In this document: one piece after another, positions 1-12,432 of the stretch
Layout: each line of letters opens with the position of its first letter
How positions within the stretch are numbered: position 1 is the stretch's first letter
DNA from: Crocodylus rhombifer
Taxonomy: Eukaryota; Chordata; Crocodylia; Crocodylidae
Reading direction: 5' to 3'
DNA: 64,000 bases
NCBI GenBank assembly: GCA_038503035.1
Contig: JAVSML010024599.1
Coordinates: 986,414-1,050,413 of the forward strand
Translations under genes and position numbers: made by a program
Notes under the pieces: model-generated
What the model was told of the DNA's origin: nothing
Seen by the model: the letters and a program-made list of their open reading frames with translations, nothing else
Databases searched by the model: none

Positions 1-1217
1 CAACAGAGTACTGGCCCTAAAATACATTCCAAAGGAATATTCTGCCTTTAATTTAATAGTCACGGAAATGCATTTCAGAATGTCAAAAATGTATATAGGA
101 AGAGTGATAGGGAGCTATGACAAAATATGTATTTAGGTCATCTGTATTTGCATGAGTTTGGTTTGAGGCAGATGGTTCTGCATTCTGAATGCCATATTTT
201 TCAATGTATATTTTTTGTTCCTTCCGGAGATCATATTTTAATAAGACTGAAAACCTGCTTCAGAACAGCTAGGGAATGGTATCTCTGTGCAATTCTCTGT
301 CTGTGATAAATCTGGATGTTTCAGATTTCTGCCACCAAAGGAAATGGTTACCACTGCCACAGAGCTAAGTATTACCTTTTATGGTAAAGGGGAATATTTC
401 AGTTATTTAATTTTGCCTCTTTCCCACCATTTTATTTCTGTCCTGCTAGAATAAATTAATAAAACTGCTTTTAACTCCACTGGTTGATGAAATAAAAAAT
501 GTTTGTATGGCATCACAAACCCACGTTGATAAACTGTAGATTACAAATAGCAAAGTGAAGACCCATCACAACATATCATCATAGGAAGGTTACCTAAGTT
601 GCCCATGATGTTAGAAATTTGTGATATATTACCAAGGGCTACTGTATTCTGTCTAGAAGTTAAGAAAGAGAAAATGCTGAGTTTGCACTGAAATGTTGAT
701 ATGCTTCTGCAAAGTGCATTCACTCAAGTACCTTGACCACCCAAACTTCGGACAGCTCAGCCCTACTTTTAAGAAATAAAATCAGTCATATGCCCCCTGT
801 GGTAGAAAAGGCCTTCATAAAATAACTTCTCAATCAGAGTAGATTGATTAGTTCTTCATAATATGATGCTCTCTCTCCTTTCTTATATATTCAGAGCAGT
901 GATATAGTTAACATTGCTGACATTTAAAATAGCACTTCTGTTGTCATTTAGCATCCTCCTTATTTCAGCTATCATTTCAGGGTCTAGGAATACTCTGGAA
1001 AAGATCTAAATCTCAGTAACACTAGAGTCATGCTATCAAGATTTCTCTTTGTACTCCTTAGACCTAGTGATTATAGGCCAGATCTGAACCATCCCTGCTC
1101 CCTTTCACCAAAAAACAGAATATGCCCTTTGATTTCAATGGGAGGTTAAGCATTTAAATACCTTTTTGGATCTGGCCATAACCTTTTTTAAATGGAAGCT
1201 AAGACTTTTTGTAACAA
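1..1217. other. AT-rich unique DNA, no gene seen
   Basis: No splice-supported exon, RNA gene or clear repeat is visible. The longest frame (541-723, minus, 60 codons) has no recognisable domain and is what chance gives at this composition. Around 1085-1185 the text 'gatttcaatggg...ggatctggcc' resembles the worn amniote repeat that also occurs near 10.65 and 18.15 kb. Confidence 0.6.
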
Positions 1218-1220
1218 TGA

Positions 1221-1526
1221 GGGCTCCTATACATGTACAGGGAGGTTGCTCCAACATGATGCAATTTACAGCATGTCGGAGCAGACTCGATTAATCGAGT
1301 ATGCTGGAGTGCGGTAATTACTGTGCTCCAGCAGACTCCAATGTCATGAGTATCAGTGTCCTTGCACTGAAAAATGGTGGCAGGGCACTTTAAAGTTCCC
1401 CCCTGCCATTTTCAGCATGGAGACACTGATACATGTGACACCCCAGGCGCTTTTAATTAGCACAGCTCTCGGAATTGCACTAACTATAAGATCCCCCCAC
1501 CTTACGGAGCACATCTATAAACGTCC
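1221..1526. mobile_element. Small GGG-ended DNA transposon (MITE), Harbinger-like
   Basis: A 306-bp element whose ends form degenerate inverted repeats: GGGCTCCTATACATGTAC on the left against GGACGTTTATAGATGTGC on the reverse of the right end, 12 of 18 matching. It is flanked by the same three bases, tga, at 1218-1220 and 1527-1529. A 3-bp target duplication with GG-starting ends is the signature of the PIF/Harbinger superfamily. It contains an internal hairpin (1352-1430). It has no coding capacity, so it is non-autonomous. It shares end style with the elements at 10116, 16130, 21377 and 28491. The superfamily assignment is inference. Confidence 0.6.
1352..1430. repeat. Internal hairpin of the MITE
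   Basis: Outer arms atcagtgtc (1352-1360) and gacactgat (1422-1430) are perfectly complementary. Inner arms ctgaaaaatggtggcaggg (1367-1385) and the ccctgccattttcag block (about 1400-1415) pair almost fully. The loop is about 12 nt. Transcribed RNA would fold into a long stem of the kind that can resemble a microRNA precursor. Confidence 0.75.
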
Positions 1527-1529
1527 TGA

Positions 1530-4150
1530 GAGTCCTGCTGCTGTGCTTCTCTTCCCTCATCCCCTCAACACGCACTGTCTTGGTCCCTGTGTCTATTTTT
1601 GTGCTCCCTAAAATGGCAGAGTACCTTATATTGGGGCAGAGGGCAAGCAGGGTTTAGGTGAGCAAAGCAGTAACTATAAAAATCACAACAGGATAGAGGG
1701 AAATGCCCTCCTGCCCCTAGAAAGGCTCATTATAATCTCAACAGCAGGAATTTACATAGATCCTCATTCAATTAAAGTTTAGAAGCCTTTGTTTCATTGC
1801 GTTGCTCCAGCAACAACATCCTAATGAAAAAGCAGAAAACTGCCAAATGCAATCAGGGTTTGTGTTCTTTTGTGAAAAAAAAAAAAGAAAAGAAAAAAAA
1901 AAGAAGAAAAAAGAAAAGGGACCTGCTGGGAAAGGGATGGGGATATTTAGAGGAGCAGGGCCAGATGCTTAGATGGTGTAAATCTACATGAGGTTTGAAG
2001 CCAATTGCAATCATATTGGCTTATGCTAGCTGAGTGCCTGGTCCAGAATCCTGTTTTTAAAATGAATTAGGAAACTTAGGAAGTGATTTGCTAGGGCATA
2101 ACACATATTTTCCCTTTTAAAACACTGTATAACGTAACAAAAAAACCCTGAGACAGCGTGCTGGTAAGTGTTCTTGGTGCAGAGTGCTCTGTCTCTCCAA
2201 AGTGCAGCATGAGTAATGCAAGGTTACCGCAGTAAGTACACATTTCTTATTGGATATCAGAGAAAATAGGTGTGTAAAACCCATGTAATTTGATAGCACA
2301 TACATCATTGCTGCCCCTGGGAGTATTGAATCATAAAGCTACATATTTAGCACTGTAAAAGAATATTCCTCATCTTTTCACTGGGAAAATTCTATGGAAA
2401 TGAGTGGGGGAAGGGGGAAGGGGAAAGAATCTTATAAATCAAGCATTAAAACAACAGGCAAACTCTAGTGTTGCTGCTCAGACACAATGTATATCCTTTT
2501 TTTTTATAGTGACATTTTATTTTAAGTGCCCCTCTCCTCTCAGTGTTTTTAGTACCTGTGTTAAATTACAGTAGCACTCTTATGGAAATACATGCAAGTT
2601 TCACATGAATACCAAATACATTCATTATGATCAGTGCTGAATTCCAAATGAGAATAGCTTTCTCCAATCCCCCCCATGTTAACCTTCAAGACAAGTCAAC
2701 ACATTTCAAACATTCTAGTCTTATTTTAATTTGAAAAACAGACTTAAATATACCACAGACAAGTCAGAGCTATTCAAGCTGTGGGGGATGGGGGTGGGAC
2801 TGTCGCAGCAAGGAGACACAGAGAGAAAGAGAGGTGAAAAAGAGAGCCAACATCAGCTCCCCTGGGGTCTGCTGTAATCAGCAGACAAATGGTCTATGCT
2901 CATAGTAAGTATTCATTCTGCAGCAAGAGGCTGCCAACAAGAGCCTTCCTATGTCTGTTTGGAAATATAGTACTAGCTTTCCTCTATTCAAATGCTTTGA
3001 AATAAAAAAGAACTGCTGACAAACACTGCTTTGGGCATTTGACACTGCTTTTTGATCTAGTTACTCAGACAGTGTAAAACGAACAAATTAGGAATTTACT
3101 ACAAAAGAGTCTCAGTTCTAGCCTGCTAATGTGTCAGGATATATAAAAACAAGACTGTTAAAAACAAAACTCCTTCCTTTTGTGTCTTCCATGGGTAAAT
3201 TGAGGTTTTGTATCAGTTACTGGTTCCCATGCAATAAGTAATATGAAACAAACTCAGTGGTTTAGACACACGTCCACCGGCATGTAATATATTGCTGTAC
3301 ATTAGACATACAAAGTTTATAAACACTTTTATGTAGCTGCACTTTAGAGTATACATATATAAATATATATTTTTAAAAATGTGTCAGTCTAAAAAAAAAA
3401 TCTGTTTCCCATGGGGATGTGATTTGTTAATTAACCTTTTTTTTCTTGCTAAGGCTAAAATATCTGTCTGTCATTGAACTATAAGTTAATAGAGTTACCA
3501 GTTAATCTGCCACCTAGAATCATTCTAATTCCAAATATTTCATAGTGTCATTCAAAATATACTTTCATACATGACTTATTGTATAGAGGGCATTACCCAA
3601 GCTGATTTGTGCCTCAAGGCAACGTCATGTGCTTTGAAGTATGTGATGTGTGCATATGGAAAATATTGAAAAGCAGCTCTTTTGAAACCACATCTCATTT
3701 TAGAAGGAGTGAATGAGTGCAAATGAGGTAGGCTGTTAACACAGAGCCAAAGAGCAGACATTACACAATGGTCCCCAAGATGCATAATGAAATTAGATTT
3801 TTTTTAATTCAATGATCCAGATGGATTCATTGATGGATAGTGAACCATTTTTGAAATCTGTAATAACCTGATATATAATTGCAGGCTAGCAGCTACTTAT
3901 CCATTCAGCTGTTCTGTCAGCATTCCTCAGTTTAATTATCAGATGGCCCTAGAAAATCCATTTCTCTCCTCTTTTTGGGAAAAAAAGAATCAAGTGTCAA
4001 TCACAGTTTGCATTTTTATACCTTGTCATAAATCAATGGTTCAGGATGCATGATTACAGTGATACTGATAGAAAAAATTTACAATCAGCAACTGTGTCCC
4101 AGTGGTAGACTTAGAATAATGTTGTAGCCATGATGGTCCAGAAATTCTGG
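1530..4150. other. AT-rich unique DNA with a poly-purine tract
   Basis: Nothing gene-like is supported. An A/G tract runs at 1876-1918 and explains the lysine-rich frame at 1797-1991. An AT-rich run lies at 3345-3375. Frames at 2117-2308 and 3576-3785 (both minus) have no recognisable domain. Confidence 0.55.
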
Positions 4151-4801
4151 GAGAGGCAAAGATTTCTTAGGGTGATATTTTGTTTTATTGGAACACATGC
4201 ATAGTTGGGCCAAAGTTAGACATGCTTTCAAATGCAAGTCTTTGTCATGCTGGGTTATGGGGAGTCAGGCTTGGATTTCCTCAGGTATCAAGGTATTGAC
4301 TGAGGTCAGGAGTTATCTGGGTCAAGAAGCCAGGAAGTCAATCCAAGAGCAAGGTCGAGAAACAAGCCAAGTCAGGATGTCAGCAGATCAGGTAAGACGT
4401 GGTGTCAGAGAGCAATCCAAGTTGCGAAACTGGGAGATCAAGCAGAGAGTGGAGTCAGAGAGCACAAGCCAGAGAGGAAGAGCATTTTGTCTGAGATCAT
4501 CCTGAGTCCTGTTGCTGAGACCCTGCCTGCTCTGGGTCAGGGGTTTATATGGGGGAACTGGAGGGCCAGCTGACCCTGTCCAGTCACTCCAGTGTAAGTG
4601 AGTGGCCATGGCTGGGTCCGGCTGGAGGCTTCAGGATGTTCTTGACCAGCCTTGGTAACCAGCTGTAGGGTGGCAGGCTGGGATAATCAGGTGTACTGAT
4701 CAGGCTGAGGCCCCAGGTTTGAGGTTGTGTCCTGGCAGTCTTTTATTTGAAAACAGTTGGTCCAGAAAAAGATATCCCCCTAAGAAATCCTTGCCTCTCT
4801 C
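4151..4801. mobile_element. Element flanked by ~45-bp terminal inverted repeats
   Basis: The left arm (4151-4194, beginning gagaggcaaagatttcttag) is repeated inverted at 4756-4801, whose reverse complement begins gagagaggcaaggatttctt. Similarity is roughly 80% over 45 bp and includes a shared ttttattggaac / tttctggaccaac tail. The interior (about 560 bp) is purine-rich with repeated 'gtcaggag', 'aagtcaggatgtcag' and 'gtcagagagc' words, as in a decayed minisatellite. Frames at 4188-4505 (plus) and 4388-4609 (minus) fall inside and are not genes. Bases just outside the left arm (gttgtagccatgatggtcc) match the repeat seen at 22.9 and 63.3 kb, so this may be two inverted copies of that repeat rather than one transposon. 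Confidence 0.6.
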
Positions 4802-7050
4802 AGTAACAGAAGAACCTGTACAAACTGGGGGGTTCACCACATTTCTTGATCAGGCTTGTGGTAGACAGATCTAAAAACTATCTGCTGTTCACTAACTAGG
4901 ATCCCCATGAAGAGGCAGTCTTAATACTTGGTAATAGTATTACCACAAAGTTGATGAGGATTTCGGAAGTGTTTCCAGTGATGAGTCAATGGAGCTGCAT
5001 TTTAATGAATAATGTCCTGGCTTGGCCCTACCTCCTCACTCTCTTAAGAGACCAAGTCTCTGCTGACACACATGCACAATGGAAAGGAGCTTGTTCTGGA
5101 CATGGTTCTTTTATGTGGTGCATGTATATGAACATAAGGTTGCTCATCAGGGGCAGTGAGGAGGTAGGGCAGAGCAGCTATTACACATCAAAGGGGAACT
5201 TCCTTTTTTTCATTTTTAAGTGAATGTTGTGATAGGTGCCTGATTGACAGTTCTAGAGATTTTATTCTTATTTATACCAACAGGCCATCTACAAAACAGG
5301 AAGCGTAAGTACAAGCTTCATTTACCAATGTGCCCCAGTCCTGAGAGGTCTCCAAGGCTGAAAGCATAGTTTATATAGGGAATACATGTTTGTATATAGG
5401 CATATCTGTAGAAAGCTAACAGAAAGCTAACAAAAAGGTGCCAGATCAGTCTAGCTGGAGTCAGACAAATGACTTGGAGACAATGTTTTTTGTCTCCTAT
5501 TAGCGATCATCTTTACCTTTCAGTCTGTCATCCATTCATTCCTCAAAGCCTTATTTTACAATAGAGATTAAATAGAATAGAGATCGCTGATATTACAGAA
5601 ACTCAGTTCCTGTTTGATACACAGGTTTGATACATCTGGAAGCAGAAGTGATAGAGAACATTTCAATGTTGTGTAAGTAAAAGGACAACACTGATTTATC
5701 ATATTCTGGGTTAGGTATTTCTTCAAATGAGAATCCTAAATGGAATCTCAGTAAACAGGCAAAATATTTGCCTTAAACTCATACAATCAAAACAAGAAAA
5801 TGCTTATCATAGTTATTGGGAACAGCAAAAAATTTAGTGAGGAGCTAGAACAGACTGCCAACTCAGCCATATTCTCTGATCCCCATTGCACTACACCTGC
5901 ACTTTGACAGACGTGGACTAGATCACCAGGTGTATCATAGCTGACATGTTAGATTGCCTGGGGAAAGGGAAGGTACATGTAGCTTTTCATTATTTTCCTA
6001 TCCCCACAATTAGATTTTATGAAATGAACCATAGCACAATTAGAGCAGCCTCATATTTGCTCTAACTTGAACTGGTGAATAAATGCCTCAGTTCACAAAG
6101 AGCTACTCTACTGGCCAAAATCACAGCTGCATACGATACTTTGGTTCTGTTCTCTGAGGTCTGTGGCTGTCTCAAAATGCCTCTACCAGGCTTGTTCATA
6201 AGAGACAGTGAAGAGAAAAGGGGAAGTGTGGGGTAAGGTTGGAGAAAAAAAACCAGGCATAAATATTCAACAACTGAGGATTTATCCCATGACTCATAGG
6301 GAGATTATGAGGAGCAAAGGGTGAGACTATTTGGGACAGTCATACCAACTAATATTATGCTACATGGCTATACACTTGAATATGTGAATGTGGTAGTTCA
6401 CGGAGTGACATTTCAGAACAGAACTCCTGAGTCCTCCACTGCTGGTTTCTTTTCAGAACAAGCTACACTTTGTGGCTTTAGGTTTAACAAAGATCACTTT
6501 TTGTTTGGAGCTTCCCTGGAAGCTGGACCACAAAGAGCATAGTGGAGTTCTGAAAGCCCAGGATCTATTACATTTCAAGAGCATACAGTGCACTTTGAGG
6601 ATAAAAGGAGCAAAATATCAGAAATTACAGAGTGGTGGTAATTTGAAAGACCAGATCAGCAGAGAAGTTGGTCATCCAAGTCATACCCAAAAAAACATTT
6701 GCAACCAGTGGAGACTGTATAAGCTACCCACATATACCCCCAAGCCTAGACTGCTATCCTGATTAAAGATAAGCATATCTTCCTGTCTAAGGGCTTTTGC
6801 ATGTGATATTTGAATAAAGCTCTATTGCTGCTGATGAGAGAGAGATTCCATCTATAACCAACCATCTTTCTCTGCCTCCTATATATCTCCTTTCACCTAA
6901 GTCAAGCATCAGAGAAATGCTGTCATCTTTCAACCTCCACTGAAAAGGTCCATTATCACCAGCCTCTCCATACAAGAAGTAAAAGGTAAATCACAATGAA
7001 GTAATTTATCGGTGTGGGAAGAATCCCACTGAGAATTGACTTATAAAATG
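4802..7050. other. Unique AT-rich DNA, no gene supported
   Basis: Frames at 4951-5223, 6321-6542 and 6472-6762 (plus) and 6787-6975 (minus) show no recognisable domain, and none has convincing splice context. A short direct duplication 'agaaagctaac' occurs at about 5411-5430. Confidence 0.5.
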
Positions 7051-7440
7051 AAAACTGAAGACTACTTTGACTACAGCTACTCTTCTGTACTTAAATTGTC
7101 CTTCTTGCATCATTTATTCTGAACGCATTTTCAAGGCAGATGGAAACTAACTGATGAGTAGGTCTATGAGTATCAAGAGGGTAGACAGATTGACATTTTA
7201 AAGGTAAACATCAAGACTTTTCATCCGGAAGATGCAACGGCTGCTACAGATGCTGATATAACTTCTGACAGATAGTGACGAGTGGTATGTAATGTCAGTT
7301 CAAGATGAGAAGCTACAACGCAGTGAAAAGCGATCCACTGAACGTGAATCCCGGAGCACCAAGACTGTACCTAAGAGCCCTGATCTTCCTATTTGGATGA
7401 TGACTGACTTAAATGCCACAGATGATGCTATATGATCAAA
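7050..7440 (+). pseudogene. Possible decayed coding sequence, unidentified
   Basis: One plus-strand frame reads MKTEDYFDYSYSS from about 7048 and continues, through two stop codons, to a segment ending TAATDADITSD near 7273. After an apparent one-base frame change a second frame runs SDEWYVMSVQDEK to a stop near 7435. The stretch from about 7225 to 7370 holds around seven CpG dinucleotides, dense compared with the CpG-poor surroundings, and the second frame is rich in charged residues. I do not recognise the protein. It could be an old retrocopy or chance: frames of this length are common here, and no poly-A tail or target duplication was found. Confidence 0.2.
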
Positions 7441-10115
7441 CTGGTAATAAACATTAAACAAAAGAGTTGCTCCATAAGTTATAGGAGCTAATTTAAACTC
7501 CAGGTAGCTAGTAACAGCCCCAAGAAACTATCTACTACCTGGAGAAAATTGGAGTGCATTATACTCCAGCCAACTATCAAACATAAACTCTTCTACGTCA
7601 GAACTACTTGGTGGGATAGGAATAGTGTAGGAGCTGCTTTTGTTGGCTGTATGCCTGCTAGAGAGTCACTACACCTGGGGAATATCCAATTAAGGAACTG
7701 TGGACAGCCTGTGCTCTTTTTTTACCAGTGGAGAAGAGAAGCCAGGTTCTATATTAGTAAGAAGGACACTTTAATTTTGTGATTTGGTTCCATTATGTCT
7801 ATTTCAGTACCACAAGTATGACAACTGTCTTTGACAAGTTCAAGAATAGGTATCCGGTTAGTGTAACTTTGAATAAGACATGTAACATCAACTGCTGCAT
7901 TGATCTTCTACCACTATGAGCTGATTAACAGCCAAAACTTTGGTTTGAAATAAGCGCCCCCAAATTTCCAAAGGTTTGACCCATATCTAAATAGAATAGC
8001 TTACATCCGTGGTACTTCCATGCCAGGCAAATCCAAGATTTGATTCAGAGAAGTCAAACAAAATCAAAACAAAGGAAACTGAACTCTCTGAGTTAGTTGA
8101 AAAAGACTCTAGATTTTGTCCAGTTTCAAAGCTCAAATCAGTTCTTAATTTATATGCGTTATTTTCTCCATCCCAATAAATACATAAACATACTCATTTG
8201 ATTTATAAGCACTGTTGACTTTAGCTCTCTAAACAGTAAAATGTGAACACTTCACTATATCAAAAGTAAAGGGAAATAAGTAACAAGCGATGTTACATAT
8301 AAATCAAAGGTAAGTTGATGCACAGCAGTTGTAAAGTTTAAATATTAATTCTGGTCACATTCAATCTCTCTCTCTCTCTCTCATTTTACAGATTTAAAAT
8401 TTTTATTCTCTGTTAACCTTATTTGACTTTACTAATCTTGGTAGTCAGGGGTGTCTTTTCCTTCAGAATGAGTCAAAGCTCTAGCTATTATCAACATAGA
8501 CATAAATTAATAATTTAAAGAGGGCTACTTAAATACATAACTTATCCAGCTCATTGGGGTGTTTCTATAACCTTTGACATCAAGTGTTTAACATCAAGTG
8601 TTTAACAAGAGCTTCCAAAAGAAAAATCAGACACCATTAAATGCCTCTGGTCTTAGAAAATATGGCCTTAGGATAGCAGCACTTAAATGATAAGTAGTAT
8701 TTTAAATCATTAGCCATAGCATGTTTTAGCAGGGAATTTCTTTTTTATGTTAATATTAGCCATTTCATCAGGTTTTTCAGGCTTCAATATCTGCCTTCCA
8801 AATGTTTTTGCTTACATACTTCAAGAACAAATACATCTCACTCATGCACAAGCAATAAATGCTGATGCTGCTATTTTATTTAAAGTCTTCAAACTATGAT
8901 TCTTATTTTTCTGTGGTAAGTCTCTTGCAAATGAATGACTTCATCTTCCCAAGAAGGTTTCCGTGAAGGGATGGCTTTGCTGTATTTTTTCAATGTTCTT
9001 TTATAATAAGTATCACACAGATTATAGTAATAAGGCAGTGTTGGTGGTTCTCAAAGAGTTAAAAGATTTAAATTTTCCTCAAGGAGTCTACAGCTAGTGA
9101 CTACAAGAGTGTTCTGATATTTTGATTGATTAAGACAAAAATGAGACTTTAGCAGCAGAAGGAAAAAGACTGTTATCTGGAGGGAGTAATATTTTCAGAT
9201 CTGTCCCCCCGCCCCATCCCTCTCTCTCTCTCCCTCTTTTAATACCCACGCAGCTGAGTCAAGGTTAAAGAGCAGCTGGCATCATCAGGGCTTTTCAGTC
9301 TCATTTTGTGAGTCCCCCCCTCTTCCTCCACTCCTGACATTGATCAGTGCATCAAATGTTTGGTTGTGGAACAACCATAATGGGTTTTGAACTGTGTGCA
9401 GTCATGGGGATTTCTCCAGAGGGCAAAACTCATTCTGTTCATGTGAGTGCTTTCCCCCCAGTCCTTTGGCTGCACATTCAGATTGATGCACTGGAAGAAT
9501 CATTTAAAAATACATTTGATAAAATAATATATTACTTCAGTACCTTTGTGTTATCCAATTAAAGCACCAACTCTGTAAATCTTTCCAGGAGAGGAATATA
9601 GTATTTTCTTGGATACTAATTTAGCATGAAGTATTGCACTGAAAATGTGCTGTTCTCTGTAGGCTCTGGAATTTGGCAAATTGGTATTCAAATATCTACA
9701 GTAGCTTGGACTGTGCAGTTTCTCCATTGTACCCAAAGAGTTATTTAAATTCAGAGTTAAGCAGTCGGAGCTAAAAAATTCACAGCTAAACAATCATTTC
9801 AATTCAGAGATCAGTCATGCTGACGGGAAGCTATTTTAAACACAATGGCTCTACTCACACGTGTAAAGTTACTTAAGTATGTCAGTACATGCAGGTGAAA
9901 GGCTCTAAGCTTGATCCTGCATTGCTGTACTCTGTAGAAGTTTTGAGCTATAGCTTTCAATGGAACAGGATTGGAGCCTTAGTGGGATGGGGTTCCTCCT
10001 GTAGTTCGTTCTGCATCTACTACAGTAAATATTGAATAATGCAAGATGGTTTTTAAATACAGAGAATTCTAGTGAGTACCAACACATCCTTCACCTAGAA
10101 TATTTCACATATACA
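7441..10115. other. Unique AT-rich DNA with a CT microsatellite
   Basis: A (TC)n run lies at about 8366-8383 and a CT-rich stretch at 9215-9240. Near 9855-9985 the words 'cacgtgtaaagttac...gatcctgcattg' and 'tttcaatggaacagg' resemble the worn amniote palindromic repeat. Frames at 7549-7782, 9347-9562, 9551-9793 and 9905-10087 have no supported function. Confidence 0.5.
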
Positions 10116-10545
10116 GGGTGCATCTACACATGCGCTTTACTGCGGAGTTGACTAACTAGCTCCACAGTAGAGTCACAGCCGAGATGTGCACCAGTGTTAG
10201 GGCACAGTAAGTTAATTAACTGTGCCATAGTAATTTACTCTGTCAAAATATATGTGTAGATGGTAATGGGCTGGTTGGGGCATAAGAATGCTGAAGTTAA
10301 GGGGCTGCCTGCTACCTAGCCCTGCACTTTAGCACCCTCATGCCCCAGCTAGCCCCCGTGCTGTTTGACGCTGCCACATGGAGCCTAGGGCTGATTCCTC
10401 TGACCCCTACCGGTCTAGGGCTGCTCCATCCTGGCTCAAACTGCTATTGTCCCAGACATACATGTAAATGCTGCACCCAGGAACAGTTTTCTTTGGCGCA
10501 AACTGTGCTGGAGTTTATCATGTCACCTTTAATGGCATGTGTAAA
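10116..10545 (-). mobile_element. GGG-ended MITE, same family as 28491-28960, right end worn
   Basis: It starts GGGTGCATCTACACATGCGC. The next ~90 bp (ctttactg, ctagctccacagtag, gttaattaactgtgcc) match the reverse complement of the right half of the element at 28491-28960. The interior ggctggttggggca and ggggctgcctgctacc also matches that copy in reverse. The right end (tttaatggcatgtgtaaa) lacks the last bases of the inverted repeat. It has no coding capacity; the frame at 10340-10621 is inside or beyond the element and is not a gene. Strand is given relative to the 28491 copy. Confidence 0.65.
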
Positions 10546-10649
10546 GCAGTCATCTACAAACTATAAATGCCAGAAGGCTAAAACTACATGGAGGATGAGG
10601 AGGTCACAGATATCATACTAACTTGGACAACTAGGAGCCAATCATCACT

Positions 10650-10722
10650 TGGGATAAATCAGCACAACTCTACTGAAATTAATGGGAGCATGCTCATTTA
10701 CATCAGCTGAAGATTGGGTCCT
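10650..10722. repeat. Old amniote palindromic repeat fragment
   Basis: Reads ataaatcagcacaactctac, then tgaaattaatggga, then catttacatcagctgaagat and ttgggtcc. This is the worn form of a self-complementary sauropsid repeat built around a 'gtaaatcagc...tcaatgg...gctgatttac' dyad. A second copy is at 18153-18231. Family recognition is from memory and the class is uncertain. Confidence 0.45.
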
Positions 10723-10836
10723 TTAATTTATCTGTGTCATTAGATCATTTAACACCATTCATCCTGTTTCACTAAACCATGTGTGGCAGGCTGGCTGGTG
10801 GCAGCCCTGCTTGCTGGCTTGAGCTGAATAGCTCAG

Positions 10837-10873
10837 CTGATTGGTGGGGGCATTTCCCTTCCCCACCAATCAG
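10837..10873. promoter_or_regulatory. Inverted CCAAT-box pair (13-bp perfect stem)
   Basis: CTGATTGGTGGGG (10837-10849) and its exact complement CCCCACCAATCAG (10861-10873) flank an 11-nt loop. Each arm holds a CCAAT box, the NF-Y site typical of LTR promoters. It lies about 130-165 bp upstream of the TATA-like motif at 11004. Regulatory function is inference. Confidence 0.55.
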
Positions 10874-11003
10874 AAGAAAGCAGGAAGAAGGCTTGCCCTG
10901 CCCCAACCTAGGGGCAAGGTAAAGAAGATGACTCGAAGGGGAATTAACCCCTCAGGCTTTCTCACTGGTCTGTTTCCATTCTGGGACGGAGTCTCCAGAG
11001 GGG

Positions 11004-11010
11004 ATAAAAG
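11004..11010 (+). promoter_or_regulatory. TATA-like motif of the LTR-like element
   Basis: The sequence ggataaaagcc lies about 222 bp into the element and downstream of paired CCAAT boxes, a layout expected for an LTR U3/R junction. No transcription start evidence is available. Confidence 0.4.
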
Positions 11011-11199
11011 CCTGTGTGCCCAGCACATGGGTGGCTTTGATGAGGGATGATGAAGGGGGCTGCAGAAGACCTGGTGGAGCAGTTGCTCCAGAGCAGTTGT
11101 TCCAGGAGTGCTCAAGCCTCTGCCAAGCAGAAAGCAGCAAGTGGTTGCATCCCATCCCTGCCATGGAGGGAGCCACAGCCTCCATGCATAGAGCGTCCA

Positions 11200-11640
11200 T
11201 GAGCAGAATGGACCTCAGTGGCTGTACGGGTCCCCGAACCTGCAGGAGGCAGGAGCCCTCAGTGCATGGATTGGTGCACAGGGCTGTGGAGCTGAAGGGA
11301 TTGCCGCAGGCTGCACAAGGCAGTGTGGGTCCCCAGCCCTGCACAGGGTAGGAGTCCCTTGATGCACAGATCGGTACACAGGGTTGGTGAAGGTCCAAGA
11401 GCAGATGGCACCTCAATGGCTGCACAAGGCAGCATGGGTCACCAACCCTGCATGAGGCAGAAGCCCTCGGTGCATGGATCGGTGCACAGGGTGGTGCATG
11501 GGGCAGACAGAACAGAGCAGATGGAACAGCACTGCTTTGTGAGGCAGTGTAGGGCCCCATACCTCCGTGAGGCAGGAACTTCTTTAGTGCAAAGGGTGGT
11601 GCATTGCAGGGACCGAGAGAGGGCCGACAGGCCTCAGTGA
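11200..11640. repeat. Minisatellite, ~100-117 bp unit, about four copies
   Basis: The phrase gcatggatcggtgcacaggg and variants recur near 11262, 11361, 11471 and 11588. The phrase gggtcccc...ctgcaggaggcagg recurs near 11229, 11329, 11435 and 11551. The period grows from 99 to about 117 bp. Long frames on both strands through here reflect the repeat. Confidence 0.75.
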
Positions 11641-12432
11641 CTGCATGAGGCAGCTTGGGCCTTCCTGCAGCGAGCAGTGACTGGGCGGGTAGACCACCCC
11701 AGCGAGGGACGATGCCCCACCTCCAACCCACAGACAGACGAGCCTAATCCTCCAAAGCTGCTGGGAGTCATGAGTTACCTGGGAAGGGGATTTTCCACAG
11801 GGGAGGAGGGGCTCTCTCCCACCTTGTATAATCAAAGGGAAGTCCCTGATGAGGAAGGGGAATGACTTCCTTTTGGGAGTAGAGAGAAACCTAGCCCTTC
11901 CCCCCATTTAAGGGTGGTTTCCATGGTTATGGGGCCCCTCCTAGCTGTGGCCTAGGGGAGGGTGATGGTGTTCCTTTAAGGTAGTGGGTTCCTTCCCCTG
12001 ATACCATTTCTTCTTTAGGCACAGCTGCTGTGCCATTGTTGTGTTCTGGTTCCTCATGTTGTTGGGATTTTCATTGTAAACTTGTGTTTTTAATGTTGCA
12101 TTATGAGAGAATTGTAAGTTGCTCTATTTAACCTTCTAGCAGGGTCTGCCAGTGCAACCCTGACTCTATACCAATATTTATTGTATCGGTTATTGTTGTG
12201 TATTGGTATCCCATTTGATGTAATATCACTGTATATGTTCTGTTATTGTTCCATCACTGCCAGATTTTCCTTTGTTGATTTGCTGTCCAACCTGTGTTTT
12301 ATCATTGAGTGTCCCCACGCTTACTGCCTGGAGGGCCCTGTTGAGGGCAGGGGCTGCATACTAACTGGAAGGCCACAGAGGATCAAAGCCTGTACCTGAG
12401 TTCAGGGTTGACAAGAGTTATTGTCTTTGTAA

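Noticed and set aside
1797..1991. Lysine-rich 64-codon frame
   Set aside because: The lysines come from an A/G tract; no supporting context.
10952..11731. 259-codon minus-strand frame
   Set aside because: It reads through the ~105-bp minisatellite of the LTR-like element; the protein is a repeat translation with no domain.
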